64,000 nt of DNA from CATQHL01 sp965242895. Lineage in GTDB: Bacteria > Actinomycetota > Acidimicrobiia > Acidimicrobiales > CATQHL01. Positions within the stretch are counted from its first letter, which is position 1. Each line of letters opens with the position of its first letter. Location: positions 1,240,001 to 1,304,000 of the forward strand of contig OZ251507.1 in the NCBI GenBank assembly GCA_965242895.1, read 5' to 3'. Positions 35,281 through 44,634 of this stretch are shown piece after piece. Position numbers and translations under genes: made by a program. Below the pieces are notes generated by a model. It was given only the letters and a program-made list of their open reading frames with translations. It did no database searches and had not been told where the DNA came from.

Positions 35281-36239
35281 GAAACTTGCCCTCTTACCTT
35301 TAGCATGACGCGTTCAGCAAGAACCACCACGCCGGCAGCCAAGAGACCGATGAAGGCGGCGCCGATGATAGATGTGTAGAGCCTCTCAGGACCTGTCACG
35401 TACTTTCCCGCAAAATCCAGAATGAGCCTCCCAAGCCCACCGCGCACCCCCGCCGAAATCTCACCGTCGATAGCACCAACCACACTAGCGACGGCGGCGA
35501 TTCTCAACGTAGGGAACAGATAGGGCACAGCGGCCGGAAACTGCAGCCGTCTGAGCAGCTGCAGTCGAGAAGCACCGAAGGACGCCATTAGGTCCACCGT
35601 ATCGGGGGGAGGGGACTGCATTCCCCTCAAAGCGTTCATAGTGACCGGGAAAAATGTCAGGTACGCGGAGATGATCGACACCGACATCCAGTCCTTCCAT
35701 TCCCAAGGCAAAAAGTCGAAATTGGTGCGGCCCCAAATCACGACAATGGGCGCAATTGCCACGAGTGGGACTATCTGACTTGTAATCACATAGGGCATAA
35801 TGCCCTGCTCAGCCCGACGAGACTGCAGCAGGATGACTGCGAGAGCGAGCCCGAGGACTACTCCTGCCGCAAAACCCACAGCCGATTCCCGAAGCGTAAA
35901 CAGCGCCCCGGCGAGAACGTGGCGGCCGTTGGTAGGAACGCCTTCACGCGGTGATTCTCCGAATTCTCGGAGGATGTCCAGCACTGGAGGCATGTTGGCA
36001 TCGTCGCTGCGGGGCATGAACGAACCCACGAACCACCAGTCGCGCTGGGCGTCGTCAATTGCCTGACCGAACGCCTTGTATCCGGTATACAAAAGCGCCA
36101 ACACGACCAGAAATGTCGCGAATACCAGGGCTAAACGCAGGCGCCGGAAGCCGCCCTTTTCAGCTGGTGCGGGCGGGGCGGTCGGGGGACGAGCGCTGCG
36201 GACTAAGCGCAGGCGTCGGACGCCGCCTTTGTCAGCCAC
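35274..36239 (-). CDS. ABC transporter permease (SsuC/TauC type)
   Basis: A 321-aa permease with the ATPase-contact loop DTVDLMASFGASRLQLLRRL. It has an unusual basic N-terminal extension in which DKGGVRRLRL is followed about 25 residues later by EKGGFRRLRL, a small internal duplication before the first membrane segment. GTG start overlapping the LLM gene by 8 nt. Second half of the importer channel. Confidence 0.88.
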   Translation of the reverse strand: MADKGGVRRLRLVRSARPPTAPPAPAEKGGFRRLRLALVFATFLVVLALLYTGYKAFGQAIDDAQRDWWFVGSFMPRSDDANMPPVLDILREFGESPREGVPTNGRHVLAGALFTLRESAVGFAAGVVLGLALAVILLQSRRAEQGIMPYVITSQIVPLVAIAPIVVIWGRTNFDFLPWEWKDWMSVSIISAYLTFFPVTMNALRGMQSPPPDTVDLMASFGASRLQLLRRLQFPAAVPYLFPTLRIAAVASVVGAIDGEISAGVRGGLGRLILDFAGKYVTGPERLYTSIIGAAFIGLLAAGVVVLAERVMLKVRGQVSW

Positions 36240-37236
36240 CGCGCAGTTCCGGAATTATCAGCCTCCCATAGGCGCTCAACGTCTCATCGGGTTGGTCGTG
36301 CATGAGGTAGACGGCGAACTGATCAACTCCCAGCTCTCGAAGCTCTAAGAGCCGTTCTATATGTGCTTCGGGAGGACCCAAAATGCAGAAGCGATCCACG
36401 ATGGAATCGGGCACAAATTCCGTGTGCACGTTACCCGCCCTGCCGTGCTCACTATAGTCGTAATCCACACGGCCTTGGATGTAATCCGTAAGCGCTCTCG
36501 GCACTTCGACGCCGCCAGATCCGTAACGATTCACCAGGTCGGCCACATGGTTGCCGACCATGCCGCCGAACCAACGCACCTGGTTCCTCTGATGATGCAC
36601 GTCTTCGCCTACGTAAGCGGGAGCAGCCACGCAAAAAGTGATCGAATCGGGATCGCGGCCGGCCTCTGCGGCAGAACGCCTGACAGTCTCAATCGTCCAC
36701 GCTGCGATGTCGGGATCGGCTAGCTGCAGAATGTAACCGTCAGCCTGTCGACCGCACAACGCCAAGGCCTTAGGACCGTAGGCGGCCATCCAGACCGGGA
36801 GGCTTCCGTCCTTGCGCCAAGAGAATTCCAAAGTGTTTCCGTTGTAGTCGACCTCCCGCCCTTCGGCAAGATCCTTGATGACCGACATAGCCGACGCCAG
36901 CGTGTCCAAGCTGCAGGGTGGCTGCCCAATGACACGCCTAGAAGAATCACCGCGTCCGATACCGCAAATCGTTCGCTCTCCGAAAGCGTCGTTGAGCGTG
37001 GCGAAGAGCGATGCGGTGACTGTCCAGTCACGAGTTCCAGGATTGGTGACCATTGGACCGACCTTCATTCGATGGGTAGCGTTGAGGATGAGCGAATAGA
37101 TCACATAAGGCTCTTGCCAAAGAACGTGAGAGTCGAAGGTGTAGGCGTAACCGAACCCCAACGTTTCGGCTTCTCGGGCGAGTTCCACCACTCTCCAAAC
37201 AGGTGGATCCGACTGAAAAACGACTCCGAAGTCCAT
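36232..37236 (-). CDS. LLM-class flavin-dependent oxidoreductase (CPS_4459/TIGR03842-like)
   Basis: A 334-aa luciferase-like monooxygenase-fold protein from ATG 37236 (AAAGG upstream; the longer frame to 37278 is unlikely). MDFGVVFQSDPPVWRVVELA, TFDSHVLWQEPYVIYS and GPMVTNPGTRDWTV match a subfamily usually found beside dihydropyrimidinase and NMT1-type transporters. It may use FMN or F420; the reaction is unknown, but a ring-activating or ring-oxidising step on a pyrimidine or hydantoin would fit the operon. Confidence 0.87.
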   Translation of the reverse strand: MDFGVVFQSDPPVWRVVELAREAETLGFGYAYTFDSHVLWQEPYVIYSLILNATHRMKVGPMVTNPGTRDWTVTASLFATLNDAFGERTICGIGRGDSSRRVIGQPPCSLDTLASAMSVIKDLAEGREVDYNGNTLEFSWRKDGSLPVWMAAYGPKALALCGRQADGYILQLADPDIAAWTIETVRRSAAEAGRDPDSITFCVAAPAYVGEDVHHQRNQVRWFGGMVGNHVADLVNRYGSGGVEVPRALTDYIQGRVDYDYSEHGRAGNVHTEFVPDSIVDRFCILGPPEAHIERLLELRELGVDQFAVYLMHDQPDETLSAYGRLIIPELRGG

Positions 37237-37279
37237 CTCGTTACCTTTCAATTGTTGATCAAGCACCTGAGTAGGCACT

Positions 37280-38770
37280 CTACCGACTAGGAGAAAATCC
37301 TAGATCAACGACGCTGCCGACGGGGTCTGGCCAGCGGGCGGTAACCACTTTCGCACGAGTGTAAAAGTGGATTCCCTCAGGCCCGTACATGTGAGTGTCA
37401 CCGAAAAGTGACCCTTTCCAGCCTCCAAACGAGTAGTAAGACACCGGAACGGGAATAGGCACGTTGATCCCCACCATCCCGGCGTCTGCTGCTGATTGGA
37501 ACCGACGAGCGACAGCCCCATCTCGGGTAAAGACGGCAGCGCCATTACCCCAGGGACTCTCAGAAAGAAGTCTCATCGCCTCATGAAAGGTGTCGACCCT
37601 TAGAACGCACAACACCGGACCGAATATCTCATCCCGGTAGCAAGCCATGTCCTCTGTTACGTCATCAATCAAAGAAGGACCTAGAAAGAATCCGTCTAAC
37701 AGACAGACGTCGTCATCTCGGCCGTCTCTCACTATCGTTGCCCCTTCGGCTTCGGCGCTGTCCACATAACCTGCCACCTTGTCGCGGTGCTCCTGAGTTA
37801 TAAGAGGACCCATTTCCGAATCGGGATCGCCGCCCACGCCCACTTTGACCTTGTCGAGACGGGCAGAGATCGCCGGAACCAAGATGTCTCCGACGCCGCC
37901 GACCGCCACGACCGCGGATACGGCCATACAGCGCTCTCCGGCCGAGCCGTAAGCGGCGCTCACTGCAGCGTCAGCCGCTAAATCAATCTGCGCGTCGGGC
38001 AGGACGACCATGTGGTTCTTGGCTCCCCCAAGAGCTTGAACCCTCTTTCCGTTGCGCGCCCCCCTCTCATAAACACTACGAGCTATCGGAGTTGACCCAA
38101 CGAAACTCACTGCAGCTACGTCGGAGTGGTCAAGCAACCTTTCCACGGCGGTGCGATCCCCTTGAATCAGATTCGCCGCGCCCGGCGGAAGACCAGCCTC
38201 CATCATGAGTTCCATAAGGAAGAGCGGCGCCGAAGGATCTTTTTCTGAGGGCTTAAGAACAAAAGCGTTGCCACAGGCAAGGGCGCTAGGCAGCATCCAC
38301 AGCGGCACCATGACCGGAAAGTTGAAGGGAGTGATGCCGGCGACCACTCCCAAAGGCTGACGGATCGAGTAAACGTCGACGCCCGAAGAGACCTGTTCGC
38401 TATACCCGCCTTTCAGCAACTCTCCGACGCCGCAGGCGAACTCGATGCTCTCCAGCCCCCGATCAACCTCGCCGAGAGCATCAGAGAATACCTTCCCGTG
38501 TTCGGCAGTGAGTAGCCGAGCGAGGTCGCTGCGATGACGGCAGACGAGGTCGCGAAGGCGGAAAAGGACTTCACTGCGGCGGCTGATCGGCGTTTCACGC
38601 CAGGATTCAAAGGCCTTCTTGGCCGAAGCGACGGCGGCGTCCACTTCCTCGTCCGACGCAAAATCGACCTCACCCGCCCTCAGACCGGTCGCAGGGTCGT
38701 AGACAGACCCTGAACGAACGGCCTCACCTTCAAATTCTCTTCCATCTATCCAATGGTGAATGCGCTTCAT
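37280..38770 (-). CDS. mmsA: CoA-acylating methylmalonate-semialdehyde dehydrogenase
   Basis: A 496-aa aldehyde dehydrogenase family 6 protein. GVVAGITPFNFPVMVPLW, FVGSTPIARSVYERG, the catalytic Cys in GSAGERCMAVSAVV (about residue 285) and VPIPVPVSYYSFGGWKGS are family-specific. It oxidises malonate or methylmalonate semialdehyde to acetyl- or propionyl-CoA with CoA and NAD. In this operon it would finish beta-alanine (from uracil) or 3-aminoisobutyrate (from thymine) degradation. The gene starts 77 nt after dihydropyrimidinase ends. Confidence 0.95.
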   Translation of the reverse strand: MKRIHHWIDGREFEGEAVRSGSVYDPATGLRAGEVDFASDEEVDAAVASAKKAFESWRETPISRRSEVLFRLRDLVCRHRSDLARLLTAEHGKVFSDALGEVDRGLESIEFACGVGELLKGGYSEQVSSGVDVYSIRQPLGVVAGITPFNFPVMVPLWMLPSALACGNAFVLKPSEKDPSAPLFLMELMMEAGLPPGAANLIQGDRTAVERLLDHSDVAAVSFVGSTPIARSVYERGARNGKRVQALGGAKNHMVVLPDAQIDLAADAAVSAAYGSAGERCMAVSAVVAVGGVGDILVPAISARLDKVKVGVGGDPDSEMGPLITQEHRDKVAGYVDSAEAEGATIVRDGRDDDVCLLDGFFLGPSLIDDVTEDMACYRDEIFGPVLCVLRVDTFHEAMRLLSESPWGNGAAVFTRDGAVARRFQSAADAGMVGINVPIPVPVSYYSFGGWKGSLFGDTHMYGPEGIHFYTRAKVVTARWPDPVGSVVDLGFSPSR

Positions 38771-38846
38771 CGGGAATACCTGCGTTGGTGGAGTGCTTGA
38801 AGAGAGAAACTAGCAAACCTCAACTCGGAGCCGCCGGAACGACAAC

Positions 38847-40292
38847 TCAAATCAAGTATTGCGAAAGGGAGCGCTGCAGGTACACCCCGTCGCCCGGCTT
38901 TCCGTGGTAGGCCCCTTCGGAGATGACCAGGCGTCCGCGCGACAGCACCTTCTCCACGGCGCCTGAGAGTTCGAAACCCTCCAAACAAGAGTAATCCAGG
39001 TTCATGTGGTGGGTGGATGCACTGATGCGGGTCCGGGCAGAAGGGTCGTACACGACGATGTCAGCGTCACTCCCAGGAGCTATGGCGCCCTTTCGGGGAT
39101 ACAAACCGAACATGCGGGCAGGAGTCGTGGAGCAGGTCTCAACCCAGCGCTCCAATGAAAGCTCGCCGGTCGCCACGCCCTGGTGAATTAAGTCCATCCG
39201 GTGCTCAACCATGCCCAAGCCGTTGGGAATAAGGCGAAAATCCTCCCGTCCTAATTCCTTTTGCTCTTTCATGCAAAACGGACAATGATCGGTCGAAACG
39301 ATACTCAGGTCGTTGGTACGCAGCCCTTTCCAGAGATCGGCGTGATGATTTTCATGCTTGGAGCGCAGCGGAGGCGAACATACGTAGCCGGCGGCGCCGA
39401 AGCCTTCGGCGCCCAGATGATCTTCCAGGTTGAGATAGAGATACTGAGGACACGTCTCCGCAAAGACGTTCAAGCCCTCGTTGCGGGCCGCCGCCACGTG
39501 TTCCAAAGCATCGGAGGCCGAAAGATGCACGAAATAGACGGGAGAGCCAGCCGCGACCGCCAGTTGAATTGCTCTATGCGTAGCCTCACCCTCCAGCCGC
39601 GGCGGACGGGTAAGGCCGTGATATACGGGGGCTCGCTGACCCCGCGCCGCCGCCTGAGTTGCGAGAACATCGATGGCTATGCCGTTCTCGGCGTGCATCA
39701 TTATCAGGCCGCCGTTGTCGCGGGCCTGCTGCATCGCCCTAAGTATCTGGCCGTCGTCGCTGTAGAGCACGCCCGGATAGGCCATGAACAATTTGAAACT
39801 GGTTACGCCCTCGTCCACAAGGGTGTCCATCTCCTTGAGTGATTTTTCGTCGACGTCGGCCAGGATCATGTGAAAGCCGTAATCGATGGCGCATCTGCCC
39901 TCCGCCTTGGCGAACCAGCTGTCTAGGCAGTTGCGAACGTCCTCCCCCTTGCCCTGCGTGGCGAAGTCGAGGATCGTCGTCGTGCCGCCCCAGGCAGCCG
40001 CACGCGTCCCCGTCTCGAAGGTGTCAGAAGCAAACGTGCTGCCGAACGGCAGTTCCATGTGAGTGTGGACGTCAACTCCCCCCGGCACGACGTAGCGCTC
40101 CGCGGCGTCGATCAGTTCGATGTCGACGGAGGAACGCAAATCTGCGGCTAGTGCAGAGCGAGAATCGATCACCGCTTCGATCTTCTCCCCGGAAATGAGT
40201 ACGTCGGCTTGGATACAGCCGTCGGAAGAAATGACCGTCCCACCCGCTACAAGTTTTCTCACGGCCTGCGCCCCTCGGGCAGTTCCTGACAC
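38847..40292 (-). CDS. hydA: Dihydropyrimidinase / D-hydantoinase
   Basis: A 481-aa cyclic amidohydrolase of the dihydropyrimidinase family. Metal ligands are seen in GGVDVHTHMELPFG and the carboxylatable Lys in TSFKLFMAYPGVL (about residue 155), with HAENG and HLSASDA downstream and STDHCPF carrying the last Asp. Opens dihydrouracil, dihydrothymine or 5-substituted hydantoins to N-carbamoyl amino acids. Starts at GTG 40292 (GTG 40262 also possible), 5 nt after the aminotransferase stop. The beta-ureidopropionase expected next in the pathway is not in the window. Confidence 0.95.
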   Translation of the reverse strand: MSGTARGAQAVRKLVAGGTVISSDGCIQADVLISGEKIEAVIDSRSALAADLRSSVDIELIDAAERYVVPGGVDVHTHMELPFGSTFASDTFETGTRAAAWGGTTTILDFATQGKGEDVRNCLDSWFAKAEGRCAIDYGFHMILADVDEKSLKEMDTLVDEGVTSFKLFMAYPGVLYSDDGQILRAMQQARDNGGLIMMHAENGIAIDVLATQAAARGQRAPVYHGLTRPPRLEGEATHRAIQLAVAAGSPVYFVHLSASDALEHVAAARNEGLNVFAETCPQYLYLNLEDHLGAEGFGAAGYVCSPPLRSKHENHHADLWKGLRTNDLSIVSTDHCPFCMKEQKELGREDFRLIPNGLGMVEHRMDLIHQGVATGELSLERWVETCSTTPARMFGLYPRKGAIAPGSDADIVVYDPSARTRISASTHHMNLDYSCLEGFELSGAVEKVLSRGRLVISEGAYHGKPGDGVYLQRSLSQYLI

Positions 40293-40297
40293 TTCAC

Positions 40298-41578
40298 CTA
40301 GCGCTTCCCAACAGCGGAGTTCAGCACGCTCAGCGCCTCGTCTATCTCAACAGCGGTCACGCTCAATGGGGGAGCGATGCGAAGGACGTTCCCGTAGAGA
40401 CCTCCCTTGCCAATGAGCAGGCCGCCGATTCGAGCGGACTCCAAAATGTCCGACGCAGCGGCGGTATCGGGTTGCAGGCTTCCTGGAATCGTCATCTCCA
40501 GAGCCTGCATAAGGCCTTTTCCGCGTAATTCGGCAACCCCCGGAGAGCGGGCGGCTACGACCTCGAGTCCTTGCCTCAGACGATTTCCCATCTTGGCTGC
40601 GTTGGTCTGCAAGTCATTGTTCAAGAGGTAGTCCAGATTGGCCAAAGCAGCAGCGCAAGCAAGCGGATTCCCGCCAAACGTGGAAATAGAGTTGGCTGTC
40701 AAACAGTCCATTATTTCGGCGCGACCTACCACTCCGGAAATCGGCAGACCGTTTGCCACTCCCTTGGCGAAAGTCAAGAGATCGGGAGTAATGCCATGCG
40801 CCTCATAACCCCAGAAATGTTCGCCGGTGCGTCCCCACCCCGTCTGTACTTCGTCGCTGATAAACAAAATTCCATGCTCGTCTAGCACCTCTTTCATGGA
40901 ACCAAAGAAACCATCGGGAGGGGTACAAAAACCGCCGACTCCCGCGATTGGCTCAGCGATCATTGCTGCTGTCTCTCCGGCAGTGCACATATCGATCACG
41001 TCGCGCAAATCCTGGGTGCAAACCAACTTGTAATCTTCGTCAGGGAGGTCGGACCAAGGGCTTCTCAGGCGGTAGCCGCCGTGTACGAAAGCTACGGAAA
41101 TCCCCGAAAAACTCGACGGCGACCAGAAACGGTTGCCGGTTACCGCCTGAGAAGAAAAAGAACGTCCGTGATAGCCATTCCTCATTGCAAGTATCTGATT
41201 GGAGCGTCGGTAAGCAGTTGCCAACAGAAGAGCAGCGTCGTTGGCTTCCGTGCCTGAAGTAGTGAAAAAAACCTTGGCCTCCGGAATACCACTTAGCTCG
41301 GATATACGCTCGGCAAGAGACACCATAGGCTCGCTCAGATAGAGAGTCGAAGTGTGAAAAATCCGATCCGCCTGAAGCTTGACGGCGTCGACCACCTCCG
41401 GTGTGGCATGGCCGGTCAAAGTGGTGAGAATGCCGCCAAAGAAATCCAGATAACAATTACCTTCGCTGTCCCAAACCCTCCGGCCTTCTCCGCGGACTAA
41501 CTCTAAAGGTTCTCCGTAATAATGAGCCAACCACTCGGGTGACACTTTTTTCCGACGAGAGAAAATGTCGGAGGACAT
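40298..41578 (-). CDS. Class III aminotransferase (beta-alanine / 3-aminoisobutyrate type)
   Basis: A 426-aa aminotransferase of the AGXT2/GABA group: FFTTSGTEANDAALLLA, NGYHGRSFSSQA, the PLP Asp in LFISDEVQTGWGRTG and the Schiff-base Lys in TFAKGVANGLP. Placed first in the operon before dihydropyrimidinase and MMSA dehydrogenase, it should move the amino group of beta-alanine or 3-aminoisobutyrate to pyruvate or glyoxylate, making the semialdehyde for MmsA. Substrate assignment is from context. Confidence 0.88.
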   Translation of the reverse strand: MSSDIFSRRKKVSPEWLAHYYGEPLELVRGEGRRVWDSEGNCYLDFFGGILTTLTGHATPEVVDAVKLQADRIFHTSTLYLSEPMVSLAERISELSGIPEAKVFFTTSGTEANDAALLLATAYRRSNQILAMRNGYHGRSFSSQAVTGNRFWSPSSFSGISVAFVHGGYRLRSPWSDLPDEDYKLVCTQDLRDVIDMCTAGETAAMIAEPIAGVGGFCTPPDGFFGSMKEVLDEHGILFISDEVQTGWGRTGEHFWGYEAHGITPDLLTFAKGVANGLPISGVVGRAEIMDCLTANSISTFGGNPLACAAALANLDYLLNNDLQTNAAKMGNRLRQGLEVVAARSPGVAELRGKGLMQALEMTIPGSLQPDTAAASDILESARIGGLLIGKGGLYGNVLRIAPPLSVTAVEIDEALSVLNSAVGKR

Positions 41579-41584
41579 GGAATT

Positions 41585-43240
41585 CTAGTCACTCTCCTCC
41601 AACGGAATGAATTCCAAATCACTTGAGCGGTTCGGCGGCACGTAGTCACCGTCCCAAGAAATGATCTCCTGGATACACTGCGATCTAGTGTTGATTGTGT
41701 GGTGGTTTGCTCCGGTACGGGTACGACAATATGGAGAACGGAAACCGCCTCTTGACATCTGAACCACCACATCATGCCCGTTCAACGGCTTGTTTACAAC
41801 AAATCTGGCATGCCCGTTTTCCCCAGTACTCAAGGTTTTCTGTTCAAGTAACCTTCCGGTTTCAGCATCAAAAATGTCCACATAAACGATGATGCCACCC
41901 CCCCGTTCTGAAATTTCGGAAAAGTTTGAGAACCCAATCTGCTCACGGGGAAATTCCAAACGACCTTCATCTGATAGCACCATGCCGACAACTTCCACGC
42001 TCATATCTACATAAGAGTCGACCGGATCGAGCGCAATCATCTTACGCTTCTCTCCATAAATGGGATGAGAATCAGGCACCGCTTGGACTCCCCAAAGTTC
42101 ATTATAGGCAATTCTGGAATCTGACCCATTTCTCATATCCACAGTCCAAAACACAGTGTGGGGATACAACCGCCAAATGCTCACACCATTCTCATCGTAT
42201 TGAACATCGAAAGTTGTATTGCCTCCGTTGATTTGGGCTGCCGAAATCTGCCTCTCAAACTCTTCCATGGTTATTTGCGAATCAGTCGACAAATCATCGA
42301 GTGTTACGGGCTGGCCATGAGAGAAAAGGTGAAACTCATCGTCTTCATCCCAATTCAGAACGTAGGCGTTGGCGTCGTTGGGAATGTCGTCGCGTGACTT
42401 GTAGTTATTGATGAAATAGTTGAGAAATCTTCCGTTCGCATTCGAACTAGATGTCCAAGATTTTCCGATGCCCACCCATTTGGATGGTTGGAACCTGTTT
42501 CCAAGGGTGTAATCAAAGTAACGATTGAATTCGAGCATTGCTTCTGCATCAATACGGCCGCTCTCATCGTGCTTGGTCAACACTGAAACAGTGTTTTCTT
42601 CAACATCATAACTTAAAGGAGCGAATTCCCCGTTAGTCCAGAGGTGACGCTCGGGCGGCAGTAAAACGAAATCGTCTACAATTTTAAACTCGGAGGAATA
42701 AAACCAAGAGTTTAATGTTGCAGCTGTGTATGTAAAGAAACGAGCTTTCGGAATCCAAGCACTACTTTTGTCGATGCGTAACCCGAATTCAATATTTCCA
42801 GAAGCCAGCTTTCGCACGCGAATCTCAATGGCTCTACCATCGGAAAGTTGGCACTCGCTCGAGTACAGCCACACTCCCGAAGACGCCGAATTGTACGCTA
42901 AATAGCGATTTGGCGGTTCCCAATAGTCCGTACCGTTGATGCGCAAACTGAACTCCACCCTGCCGAATGGCAATTTTCTGGCGCGTACTTCTATGGATTT
43001 AGTCTCATCTGTCGACGATGCCAAGCACGGCTGGACGACCGCCTGCGCCGAAACCGAGGAAAAGGCAAACGGGCACGCAGTCAAGAGCGCTAGCAGTGCA
43101 ACACCCAATGGCTTCACTATTTTCTCCACTAGTCGATTAACCAAACTAGATGCTAGCAAAAATCTGCGGAGTTGGCGGCACGCTCCAGACTTTGCGGCAG
43201 TGGCACGATTTTTAGGCATGCTTGGAGAGTGAGCGTGCAT
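41585..43240 (-). CDS. Secreted protein with two tandem beta-rich repeats, function unknown
   Basis: I do not recognise this 551-aa protein. A hydrophobic signal segment (VALLALLTACPFAFSSVSAQA) ends near residue 67. Residues 83-130 and 138-184 are tandem repeats (IEVRARKLPFGRVEFSLRI / IEIRVRKLASGNIEFGLRI, each ending W-YSSE). The rest is acidic and rich in Asn, Tyr and Ser, with a few cysteines. Start uncertain: ATG 43240, ATG 43219 or a later TTG/GTG just before the signal segment; the longest form overlaps the divergent gene. Base composition is visibly more AT-rich than its neighbours, suggesting transfer. Confidence 0.7.
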   Translation of the reverse strand: MHAHSPSMPKNRATAAKSGACRQLRRFLLASSLVNRLVEKIVKPLGVALLALLTACPFAFSSVSAQAVVQPCLASSTDETKSIEVRARKLPFGRVEFSLRINGTDYWEPPNRYLAYNSASSGVWLYSSECQLSDGRAIEIRVRKLASGNIEFGLRIDKSSAWIPKARFFTYTAATLNSWFYSSEFKIVDDFVLLPPERHLWTNGEFAPLSYDVEENTVSVLTKHDESGRIDAEAMLEFNRYFDYTLGNRFQPSKWVGIGKSWTSSSNANGRFLNYFINNYKSRDDIPNDANAYVLNWDEDDEFHLFSHGQPVTLDDLSTDSQITMEEFERQISAAQINGGNTTFDVQYDENGVSIWRLYPHTVFWTVDMRNGSDSRIAYNELWGVQAVPDSHPIYGEKRKMIALDPVDSYVDMSVEVVGMVLSDEGRLEFPREQIGFSNFSEISERGGGIIVYVDIFDAETGRLLEQKTLSTGENGHARFVVNKPLNGHDVVVQMSRGGFRSPYCRTRTGANHHTINTRSQCIQEIISWDGDYVPPNRSSDLEFIPLEESD

Positions 43241-44071
43241 ATTGCAAAATCGCTAGAAGAAGCCTGCAGACGGCTTGCCGACGAACCAGCAGCCGTCTTG
43301 CTGGCCGGGGGCACGGATTTCATGGTTGAAGTAAATTACAACCGTCGCAAACCCCGCTGCGTGATTGCCCTGGATCAAGTACCCGAACTAAAGGGCTGGC
43401 GGCGAGCAAGCGGGCGCATAGAAATGGGTGCAGCCATGACATACGCAGAAATGGAAGACCCCCTCTTCGCCGCCTATGTCCCTTCCATAGCGCAGGCGGC
43501 GCGCACGGTCGGATCGCCGCAAATAAGAAACGCAGGCACACTAGGGGGCAATCTTGCCACGGCATCGCCAGCGGGCGACACGCTGCCTCCGCTGGTTGCG
43601 CTAGACGCCCGTATAACTCTCCAGTCCGTACGCGGCGAAAGAGAAATCAGCCTGAACGAACTCATCGTCGGAGTCAAGACGACCACGCTCGCTCCCGACG
43701 AAATCATTCAAAAAGTCTCCATCGCCGAAATCAACGGCCCCCAGGAGTTCCTTAAGGTGGGAGTGCGCAACGCCATGGTCATCTCGATAGCTGCAGTCGC
43801 CTTGGTGGTGGACAAAGCCGCTAAGCAAGTCCGGACGGCGCTGGGATCGGTGTCTCCAGTACCTCTGAGAACCAGGAGGGCCGAAGAGTGGATCTCGGAG
43901 AATTTGGACTGGACATCGCCAAGCGCACCGCAGGGGGCCATCCTGAGTGAATTTGGAAAATTAGTAGCCGAGGAAGCCGCCCCCATCACCGACCAGCGCA
44001 GTACTGCCGATTACCGACGGCATGCAGTCGGAGTCATGGCCCAGAGAGCGCTGGCAAGGGCCTTCTCGTGA
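43235..44071 (+). CDS. FAD-binding (medium) subunit of a xanthine-dehydrogenase-family enzyme
   Basis: A 278-aa CoxM/XdhB-type FAD subunit. GTG 43235 has GGAG seven bases upstream. AVLLAGGTDFMVE, the FAD motif AGTLGGNLATASPAGDTLPPL and the CO-dehydrogenase flavoprotein C-terminal domain are clear. Transfers electrons from the Fe-S subunit in a molybdenum hydroxylase. The next gene is the Fe-S subunit (4-nt overlap), but no molybdopterin-binding large subunit is encoded anywhere in the window. Confidence 0.9.
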   Translation: MHIAKSLEEACRRLADEPAAVLLAGGTDFMVEVNYNRRKPRCVIALDQVPELKGWRRASGRIEMGAAMTYAEMEDPLFAAYVPSIAQAARTVGSPQIRNAGTLGGNLATASPAGDTLPPLVALDARITLQSVRGEREISLNELIVGVKTTTLAPDEIIQKVSIAEINGPQEFLKVGVRNAMVISIAAVALVVDKAAKQVRTALGSVSPVPLRTRRAEEWISENLDWTSPSAPQGAILSEFGKLVAEEAAPITDQRSTADYRRHAVGVMAQRALARAFS

Positions 44072-44598
44072 ACCGGGACGACGCCACTGCGGACTCAAAC
44101 CGCAGCGAATACGGCTTGAACTACTCTCTGAGAGTCAACGGCAGCGTCTGTAACGTCTCAGACGCCTGGATCGGAGAAAGTCTCCTCTACGTGCTGCGGG
44201 AGCGGCTCGGAAAAACCGGCACCAAGAACGCCTGCGACCAGGGTGAGTGCGGATCGTGCACAGTGCTTCTAGACGACGCCGAGATCTGCTCCTGCCTAGT
44301 GCTCGCAGCAGCGGCGCAAGGGAAAAATATAACGACCGTGGAGGGACTGACCCCGCCCGACGGACTCTCTGACATTCAGCAGGCGTTCGTGGAACATGGC
44401 GCAGTCCAGTGCGGGTTCTGCACGCCGGGTCTAATCGTGTCTGCTGAGAACTTGCTCAAAAAGAAGCCTGCCGCATCTGAACTTGAAATCCGAGAGGCGA
44501 TTTCCGGCAACCTCTGCCGATGCACCGGCTACGGACGGGTACTCAGAGCCATTTCAGCGGTCAGCGCAGCCCGCAGAAAAGCTCATACCAACGACTGA
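44068..44598 (+). CDS. 2Fe-2S subunit of a xanthine-dehydrogenase-family enzyme
   Basis: A 176-aa CoxS/XdhC-type protein. The plant-ferredoxin-like cluster site CDQGECGSCTVLLDD with a later C, and the second cluster GAVQCGFCTPG with GNLCRCTGY, are intact. Overlaps the FAD subunit gene by 4 nt, indicating translational coupling. Together they would pass electrons from a Mo-hydroxylase active site; purine or another heterocycle is a plausible substrate next to a pyrimidine catabolic operon, but this is inference. Confidence 0.92.
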   Translation: MNRDDATADSNRSEYGLNYSLRVNGSVCNVSDAWIGESLLYVLRERLGKTGTKNACDQGECGSCTVLLDDAEICSCLVLAAAAQGKNITTVEGLTPPDGLSDIQQAFVEHGAVQCGFCTPGLIVSAENLLKKKPAASELEIREAISGNLCRCTGYGRVLRAISAVSAARRKAHTND

Positions 44599-44634
44599 AC
44601 TCCCGGCACCGCACTTAGGTAAGCGGCTAGCGCC

